This document shows, one piece after another, positions 1-4,067 of a stretch of DNA of 8,442 bases; within the stretch, counting starts at the first letter, position 1; the number at the start of each line of letters is the position of its first letter. The notes under the pieces were generated by a model. It saw only the letters and a list, made by a program, of their open reading frames with translations. It was not told where the DNA came from and did no database searches. Location: NCBI GenBank assembly GCA_902782915.1, contig CACZOV010000021.1, positions 1-8,442 on the forward strand, written 5' to 3'. The stretch is from an uncultured Erysipelotrichaceae bacterium (GTDB lineage Bacteria; Bacillota_I; Bacilli_A; RF39; UBA660). A program made the translations under genes and the position numbers.

Positions 1-1392
1 AATAATGGATATAGAATAGTTGTAGATGCTGGACATGGAGGAAGTGACCCCGGTGCAGTATCTGGAAATTTAAGAGAAAAAGATTTTACTTTAAAAGCTG
101 CTAATTATATGTATGATAGGTTTAAAGAATTAGGAGTACCAGTTGCAATTACTAGAAATACAGATGAGAGTTTAAGTAGAACAGAAAGACTTAATACAAT
201 GAGAAATACATTTGGAAATGATTCTAAAGTACTTGTGTTATCTAACCACATTAATGCAGGAGGTGGCGAAGGTGCCGAAGTAGTTTATCCTCTTCGTTCT
301 TCATCAACTCTTCCTTCAATGATTCTTAATGAAATAGGAGAACGTGGTCAAATTAAGAGAAAATACTATCAAAGAGTACTTCCTGAAGATCCAACTAAAG
401 ACTATTACTACATAATGCGAGAAACTCCAAATACAACAGCCTTGCTAATTGAATATGGCTTTATTGATAATCCGCGTGATCAAAGAAAATTACAAAACAA
501 CTTACTTGATTATGCCGAAGGAGTAGTAGAAGCAGTTTCAAACTACATAGGAATTAATTATACTCCTCCTGGAGAAATGGTTCCTGATACAGAAGGACTT
601 TATACAGTAAAAAGAGGAGATACTTTATATTCAATTGCAAGACAATATAACATTTCAGTTGATGAATTAAAAAACTTAAATGGTTTAACAAGTAATATTT
701 TAACAATAGGTCAAACTTTAAGAGTACCAAGTTTTGAAGTACCAGAAATTCCTGATACAGAAGAGTATATTGTTCAAAGTGGAGATACCTTATATTCAAT
801 TGCTAATCGTTTTAACATATCAGTAAATGATCTAATATCCTATAATAACTTACCAACAACCATTCTTTCAATTAATCAAGTATTAAGAATACCACGTATT
901 GGCCCTAGTAATATATTATATACAGTAAAAAGGGGAGACACATTATATAGTATTGCAAGTAGCTATGGAACAACAATTGATGCCATAAAACAGTTAAATA
1001 ACTTAACAAATAATGATTTAAGTATTGGACAAGAATTATATATTCCAGAAGGAACTATTATAGGAGAAACAGACTTTATTGTCTATGAAGTTGTAAGAGG
1101 AGATACACTATATTCTATTGCAAGAAAATTTAACACATCAGTCGATGCAATTAGAAATTATAATAACCTTACCAGTGATACTTTAACTATAAGTCAAATA
1201 TTACAAATACCTGTTGAAGAAATTCAAACAGAAAATACAACTTATACAGTAAAACGAGGAGATACACTTTATTCTATAGCTAATAATTTTAGAGTAACAG
1301 TATCTGAGATCATGAATTTAAATAATATGACTTCAACATTACTTTCTATTGGTCAAACTCTACTAATTCCAAATCGTACAACAGATTTTTAA
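1..1392 (+). CDS. N-acetylmuramoyl-L-alanine amidase (Amidase_3) with five C-terminal LysM repeats, 5'-truncated by window edge
   Basis: Zinc-dependent peptidoglycan amidase that cuts the bond between N-acetylmuramic acid and L-alanine of the stem peptide; expected to act outside the cell on the wall. The frame is open from base 1, giving 463 residues in the window. The ATG at 109 cannot be the start because essential motifs lie upstream of it. Numbering from base 1: DAGHGGSDPGA holds zinc ligand His12, REKD holds ligand Glu26, SNHINAG holds His83, and LIEYGFIDN holds the catalytic Glu151. This is the full Amidase_3 residue set. From residue 201 to the end there are five LysM wall-binding repeats. 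The signal peptide and any N-terminal domain lie outside the window. Its base composition looks somewhat less A+T-rich than the downstream genes. The family call is firm; the exact role (cell separation, turnover or lysis) cannot be told. Confidence 0.93.
   Translation, partial: NNGYRIVVDAGHGGSDPGAVSGNLREKDFTLKAANYMYDRFKELGVPVAITRNTDESLSRTERLNTMRNTFGNDSKVLVLSNHINAGGGEGAEVVYPLRSSSTLPSMILNEIGERGQIKRKYYQRVLPEDPTKDYYYIMRETPNTTALLIEYGFIDNPRDQRKLQNNLLDYAEGVVEAVSNYIGINYTPPGEMVPDTEGLYTVKRGDTLYSIARQYNISVDELKNLNGLTSNILTIGQTLRVPSFEVPEIPDTEEYIVQSGDTLYSIANRFNISVNDLISYNNLPTTILSINQVLRIPRIGPSNILYTVKRGDTLYSIASSYGTTIDAIKQLNNLTNNDLSIGQELYIPEGTIIGETDFIVYEVVRGDTLYSIARKFNTSVDAIRNYNNLTSDTLTISQILQIPVEEIQTENTTYTVKRGDTLYSIANNFRVTVSEIMNLNNMTSTLLSIGQTLLIPNRTTDF
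601..1374 (+). repeat. Five tandem LysM repeats within the amidase gene
   Basis: LysM units begin at bases 601, 766, 919, 1084 and 1243, spaced 55, 51, 55 and 53 codons apart. Each opens with a Y-x-V-x-x-GDTLYSIA motif (four of five have RGD, the second SGD) and closes with an I-x-Q-x-L-x-(I/V)P motif. LysM modules bind N-acetylglucosamine in peptidoglycan, so the array should anchor the enzyme to the wall. The GDTLYSIA segment is nearly invariant, while the second half of each unit has diverged. Short Ser/Thr/Pro/Glu-containing linkers separate the units. Confidence 0.93.
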
Positions 1393-1417
1393 GATGATTT
1401 TTTCATCTTTTTTCTTT
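1391..1417 (+). terminator. Intrinsic terminator of the amidase gene
   Basis: A perfect 7-bp stem AAGATGA/TCATCTT (1391-1397 with 1403-1409) with a TTTTT loop is followed by a T-rich tail (TTTTCTTT, 1410-1417). The left arm starts within the TAA stop codon of the amidase. The stem has only two G-C pairs, so it is weak, but position and T tail fit a rho-independent terminator. Confidence 0.6.
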
Positions 1418-1427
1418 AATTATACCA

Positions 1428-1436
1428 TGATATAAT
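1428..1436 (+). promoter_or_regulatory. Extended -10 promoter for the radical SAM gene
   Basis: TGATATAAT is a perfect TATAAT preceded by the TGn extension, lying 18 nt before the ATG at 1455 and just after the amidase terminator. No good -35 is seen at 16-18 nt spacing (only T-rich sequence), which is normal for extended -10 promoters. The predicted transcript start is near 1443, giving a very short leader with AGAGGGG (1442-1448) as ribosome binding site, 6 nt before the ATG. Confidence 0.6.
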
Positions 1437-1454
1437 CATATAGAGGGGCAATTT

Positions 1455-2249
1455 ATGAATATAAAAGAAATTGAAGTTAATCGTTATATAGCAAAATCTA
1501 AAGTAAAAGGAATTGATTTTGTAATAAATCCTTATATAGGATGTCCAAATGGTTGTATATATTGCTATGCATCATCTTTGAATAACTTATATGGTCATAC
1601 TGAAGAATGGGGAACATTTTTAGATATTAAAAAAACAAATTATAAATTAAAAAAACAAAGTATTCATAATAAAACTTATCTTATATCGTCATCAACCGAT
1701 TGTTACAATATTTACGAAAAAAAATATAAAATAACTAGAAAAATATTAGAAGAATTGTTAAATTTTGATTTTCATTTATTTATTGAAACTAAAAATAAGT
1801 TAATTTTAAGAGATCTTGATCTTTTAAAAAGATTTAAAGATGTTAAAGTAATTATTTCCTTAAATACCCTAAATGATAAGTTAAGAATGGATTTAGAAAA
1901 ATATAGTAATGTAAAAAGTAGACTTATTACTTTAAAAAAATTATATGAAGAAGGCATTTATACAATTTTAAATATTTCTCCAATAATGCCTTTTTTAACA
2001 AATTATAAAGAAATAATAAATGAAACAAGATCATATGTTAATGAATATCATTTTGAATTTTTAAAACTTAGTAATAATTATAAAAGAAAAGTACTTAAAT
2101 ATATAAAAGATAACTATCCTAATTTATATTATGAATATGCTAATATTTATTTATTTAATAAAAATACCTATTTTATAAATTTAAAAAAAGAAATAGAAGA
2201 ATTTTGTTCTAATAATAAAATAAAGTGTTATTTTCCGTCAAAAAATTGA
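1455..2249 (+). CDS. Radical SAM protein of the SplB/COG1533 (Rv2578c-like) family
   Basis: Expected to bind a [4Fe-4S] cluster and S-adenosylmethionine and to generate a 5'-deoxyadenosyl radical; the substrate is unknown. The protein is 264 aa. NPYIGCPNGCIYCYA carries the cluster ligands Cys30, Cys34 and Cys37 (CX3CX2C), typical of this family. Further family segments follow: TDCYNIYEKKYKITR at 81-95 (usually TDPYQPxE...), a TK-x-x-L-x-LRDLDLL-like stretch at 112-124, ISLNTLN at 134-140, and NISPIMPFLTN at 173-183, matching the usual APIIPGLND block. The start at 1455 is set by the AGAGGGG site 6 nt upstream. It ends in TGA. Two further cysteines lie near the C-terminus (251 and 258). The family includes spore photoproduct lyase relatives, but nothing here shows DNA repair, so I assign no gene name. 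It has its own promoter and is probably not obligately linked to its neighbours. Confidence 0.87.
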   Translation: MNIKEIEVNRYIAKSKVKGIDFVINPYIGCPNGCIYCYASSLNNLYGHTEEWGTFLDIKKTNYKLKKQSIHNKTYLISSSTDCYNIYEKKYKITRKILEELLNFDFHLFIETKNKLILRDLDLLKRFKDVKVIISLNTLNDKLRMDLEKYSNVKSRLITLKKLYEEGIYTILNISPIMPFLTNYKEIINETRSYVNEYHFEFLKLSNNYKRKVLKYIKDNYPNLYYEYANIYLFNKNTYFINLKKEIEEFCSNNKIKCYFPSKN

Positions 2250-2274
2250 ATTTTATTAAATCTCATGTTATAAT
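2246..2274 (+). promoter_or_regulatory. SigA-type promoter for the thioredoxin-like/PH gene pair
   Basis: A -35 box TTGAAT (2246-2251, 4 of 6 to consensus) and a perfect -10 TATAAT (2269-2274) are separated by 17 nt, with a TGn extension (TGT, 2266-2268). The -35 overlaps the TGA stop of the radical SAM gene. The predicted start near 2281 leaves a leader of about 17 nt holding AGAAGGAAGG (2281-2290), 7 nt before the ATG at 2298. It is the best promoter in the window. Confidence 0.72.
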
Positions 2275-2297
2275 TTTCTTAGAAGGAAGGAAAATTT

Positions 2298-2825
2298 ATG
2301 AAAAAAGAAAATAAAAATTTAAAAAATGATGAAGTAACCATTACTTTTAACAAGAAAAATATTTTAAAAGGAGTAGGAGTAGTTTTAGCTGTTGTTGCTG
2401 TTTTAGGACTAGCATTTCTAGTATCTAAAAATAATGCTTCTGAAACAAAAGTATTTGAATTTATAAATATTAATATTGATGAATATTTAGAGAAAATGCA
2501 AGACTCTACTAATTCTATTATATATGTTGCAAGACCAGGTTGTTCTTGGTGTCAAAAAGAATCTCCTATTATAAAGAGATTAGGAAGTGAATATAATTTA
2601 AAAATATTTTATTTAAATACAGATCCTTTTTGGGATTCATCTATAAATGGACCTACTGAAGAAGGACAGAAATTTATGAATTCTTCAGAAAAATATGCTG
2701 ACGGATGGGGAACTCCAAATACGATAATTGTTGGAAATGGCGAAATAGTTGATGGAATATTTAATTATGTAGAAAGAGATAGCCTAAAGGATTTGTTTAT
2801 AAGAAACGGATTTATAAATGAATAA
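2298..2825 (+). CDS. Membrane-anchored thioredoxin-like protein with CSWC active site
   Basis: Thiol-disulfide oxidoreductase-like protein of 175 aa, tethered to the membrane. A Lys-rich N-terminus (residues 1-24) is followed by one hydrophobic segment (about 23-43, GVGVVLAVVAVLGLAFLV), which should put the rest outside the membrane by the positive-inside rule. The thioredoxin fold shows the strand SIIYVARPG (73-81), the redox motif Cys82-Ser-Trp-Cys85 and the cis-proline loop WGTPNTIIV (137-145, Pro140). It resembles the PedC/BrcD-like bacteriocin-transport-accessory type of thioredoxin more than TlpA, but no bacteriocin genes are present. The start is fixed by AAGGAAGG 7 nt upstream. The last 8 bp overlap the next gene, so the two are co-transcribed and probably translationally coupled. 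The partner reductase and substrates are unknown. The fold call is firm; the role is inferred. Confidence 0.85.
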   Translation: MKKENKNLKNDEVTITFNKKNILKGVGVVLAVVAVLGLAFLVSKNNASETKVFEFININIDEYLEKMQDSTNSIIYVARPGCSWCQKESPIIKRLGSEYNLKIFYLNTDPFWDSSINGPTEEGQKFMNSSEKYADGWGTPNTIIVGNGEIVDGIFNYVERDSLKDLFIRNGFINE

Positions 2826-3261
2826 TAAAGTATATAAGTTAGCACGTCGCTTTAAGAAAAATTATTTTGGAACAATTGCTTTTCGTATTAAACAACATAG
2901 TAAGGTAGTAAATGATCATTTAAATCCTGATGAGAAAATATATTATGTCTTTTGTGGTCAAAAAGGCGGAGATAGTCGAGAAATTTTTTCAAGTTGTGTT
3001 GTTGCACTTACAAATCAAAGAATTTTAATAGCAACCAAAAGAGTAGTTGTTGGATATTTTATGACATCAGTAACACCAGATTTATTTAATGACTTAAAAG
3101 TTCATTCAGGAATATTTTTTGGAAGAATACTAATTGATACAGCTAAAGAAAAAATCGCTATTTCAAATCTTGCTAAAGGATCTTTAAAAGAAGTTGAAAC
3201 AGCAATTTCTACTTATATTGATAAATATAAAACAAAGAAAAATATAGAGGAATCAAAATAG
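2818..3261 (+). CDS. Bacterial PH-domain protein (bPH_3-like), function unknown
   Basis: A 147-aa protein with a bacterial pleckstrin-homology-like domain. The PH signature runs from NPDEKIYYVF (36-45) through VALTNQRILIATKR (62-75, the usual ALTNKRLI block) and IFFGRILIDTAKEKIAI (99-115), ending in a helix SLKEVETAISTYI (122-134). There is no signal peptide or membrane segment; the N-terminus (1-35) is basic and could contact membrane lipid or nucleic acid, which is a guess. The ATG lies inside the 3' end of the thioredoxin-like gene (ATGAATAA overlap, 2818-2825); a modest site AAGAAACGGA ends 7 nt upstream. The stop codon lies in the loop/right-arm junction of the terminator hairpin. Domains of this type are common in Bacillota and mostly uncharacterised, so no specific role is assigned. 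Confidence 0.75.
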   Translation: MNNKVYKLARRFKKNYFGTIAFRIKQHSKVVNDHLNPDEKIYYVFCGQKGGDSREIFSSCVVALTNQRILIATKRVVVGYFMTSVTPDLFNDLKVHSGIFFGRILIDTAKEKIAISNLAKGSLKEVETAISTYIDKYKTKKNIEESK

Positions 3262-3272
3262 ATTCTTCTTTT
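3246..3272. terminator. Shared bidirectional terminator between convergent genes
   Basis: A 9-bp stem AGAGGAATC/GATTCTTCT (3246-3254 with 3261-3269, one G-T wobble) has the 6-nt loop AAAATA. On the plus strand it runs into TTTT (3269-3272). On the minus strand the same hairpin is followed by TATATTTTTCTTT-like sequence (complement of 3233-3245). The right arm begins in the TAG stop of the PH gene, and the minus-strand TAA stop is at 3273-3271, so one hairpin can end both transcripts. Confidence 0.65.
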
Positions 3273-3966
3273 AATATTCAATTATATCATTTAAAACAAA
3301 ACTTTTTTTAATAAAATCAATTATTCCTGAATTACAATAAGAACATTTTTTATGTTCTAAAGAAGTAATAGGTGCACCACAATTTGGACAATTAAGACCT
3401 AATACTTTTAAATTTTCTTTAACTTTTTTTGGATCAATTATATAGATATACTCAAATTTCATTCTATTTTGAATTTTTTTGTTATTTTCATAATATTCAA
3501 AAGCAGTTGCAAGATATAAAGAAGCAAATCCTTCATGAACTTCATATTTATTTAAAACAGTATTATGAATTTTTAATTTTGTAAACTTAACTTTTATATT
3601 TTTATAATCATCAATTTTAGAGTTAATAAATGCCATTATTTTTTCATTTTTATTATGAAGTTTATCAATATTTTTATTTTCAATTGAATCAAATATTTCT
3701 AATATAAAGCTTTCTGAAAGTCTTTTTAATTCATTTAAATTCATATCAGGAAAATCTTTTTGAAATTTACTTAAATATATACTATCTAAGCTTCCAAGTG
3801 ATTTAGGAGTATCCTCATCATTTATCTTAGATAGTTCTAAAGCTTTTTTTAAATCTGTTGTATTAAAATATTCTTTAGTTATCTTTTTCAATTTAAAGAC
3901 AACATAAAAATATGCAAATATTAAAAATCCAATTAAAATAATTATTCCTATTAAAAATTTCATCAT
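3271..3966 (-). CDS. Tim44-like domain protein with N-terminal TM segment and C-terminal zinc ribbon
   Basis: A 231-aa protein of unknown function. One N-terminal membrane segment (about residues 3-24, IGIIILIGFLIFAYFYVVF) is followed by a basic/coiled stretch, then a Tim44-like alpha+beta domain (about 76-190). That domain has helices around NELKRLSESFILEIFD and strands around IKVKFTKLKIHNTVL and MKFEYIYIIDP. A C-terminal zinc ribbon uses Cys193, Cys196, Cys208 and Cys211 (CPNCGAP...CSYC). The order Tim44-like then CPNCGAP zinc ribbon matches a family often annotated in gut Bacillota as zinc-ribbon or transport-related proteins without proven role. It starts MM: ATG at 3966 or 3963. GTGGTGAT (3974-3967 on the minus strand) matches the Shine-Dalgarno core GAGGTGAT; the second ATG has the better spacing. 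It is divergent from dnaE and convergent with the PH gene, so it is a single-gene transcript. Confidence 0.72.
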   Translation of the reverse strand: MMKFLIGIIILIGFLIFAYFYVVFKLKKITKEYFNTTDLKKALELSKINDEDTPKSLGSLDSIYLSKFQKDFPDMNLNELKRLSESFILEIFDSIENKNIDKLHNKNEKIMAFINSKIDDYKNIKVKFTKLKIHNTVLNKYEVHEGFASLYLATAFEYYENNKKIQNRMKFEYIYIIDPKKVKENLKVLGLNCPNCGAPITSLEHKKCSYCNSGIIDFIKKSFVLNDIIEY

Positions 3967-3979
3967 ATCACCACTTTTA

Positions 3980-3985
3980 ATTATA
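3980..3985 (-). promoter_or_regulatory. Candidate -10 box for the Tim44-like gene
   Basis: A perfect TATAAT on the minus strand (3985 down to 3980) lies 13 nt before the first ATG. No convincing -35 is found at 16-18 nt. If used, transcription would begin near 3973, leaving a leader of only about 7-10 nt with the ribosome site at the very 5' end. An alternative TATTAT further upstream (4034-4029) would give a normal leader, so the assignment is tentative. Confidence 0.4.
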
Positions 3986-3988
3986 ATC

Positions 3989-4002
3989 TATTTTTAAAAA
4001 TA
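3989..4002. repeat. 14-bp perfect palindrome in the divergent promoter region
   Basis: TATTTTTAAAAATA is self-complementary and sits between the two divergent promoters, just upstream of the minus-strand -10 and 3 nt from the plus-strand -35. It could be an operator or only a product of A+T richness; all 14 bases are A or T. Confidence 0.35.
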
Positions 4003-4004
4003 AA

Positions 4005-4033
4005 TATACAAAAACTTTTAGATAGGTTATAAT
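4005..4033 (+). promoter_or_regulatory. Promoter of the dnaE-pyk operon
   Basis: The -35 TATACA (4005-4010, 4 of 6 to TTGACA) and perfect -10 TATAAT (4028-4033) are 17 nt apart. The predicted start near 4040 gives a leader of about 28 nt. It carries AAGAAAGGAGGT (4053-4064), an essentially perfect match to the 16S anti-Shine-Dalgarno sequence, whose AGGAGG core ends 4 nt before the dnaE ATG. This indicates strong translation initiation and fixes the dnaE start. Confidence 0.65.
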
Positions 4034-4067
4034 AATATTAGAAAAAAAGCTCAAGAAAGGAGGTTTT

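Noticed and set aside
554..799. 81-codon minus-strand ORF
   Set aside because: It lies antisense within the amidase LysM region, has low-complexity Leu/Tyr-rich composition and no ribosome site worth noting; it is a shadow of the repeats.
601..1374. Regularly spaced repeats as a CRISPR-like array
   Set aside because: The periodicity is about 150-165 bp and is fully explained by in-frame LysM protein repeats.
109..1392. Amidase gene starting at the ATG at 109
   Set aside because: The frame is open to base 1, and zinc ligands His12 and Glu26 of the amidase are encoded upstream of 109, so the true start lies outside the window.
1772..1957. 61-codon minus-strand ORF
   Set aside because: It lies antisense within the well-supported radical SAM gene, with no recognisable domain.
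2247..2273. Read-through of TGA as Trp in the radical SAM gene (Mycoplasma code)
   Set aside because: It would add only seven codons after the TGA across the promoter region; all Trp codons elsewhere are TGG, and no other gene appears cut by TGA.
2298..3261. Thioredoxin-like gene as part of a bacteriocin export locus
   Set aside because: The fold resembles bacteriocin-accessory thioredoxins, but there is no bacteriocin precursor, immunity or ABC transporter gene nearby.
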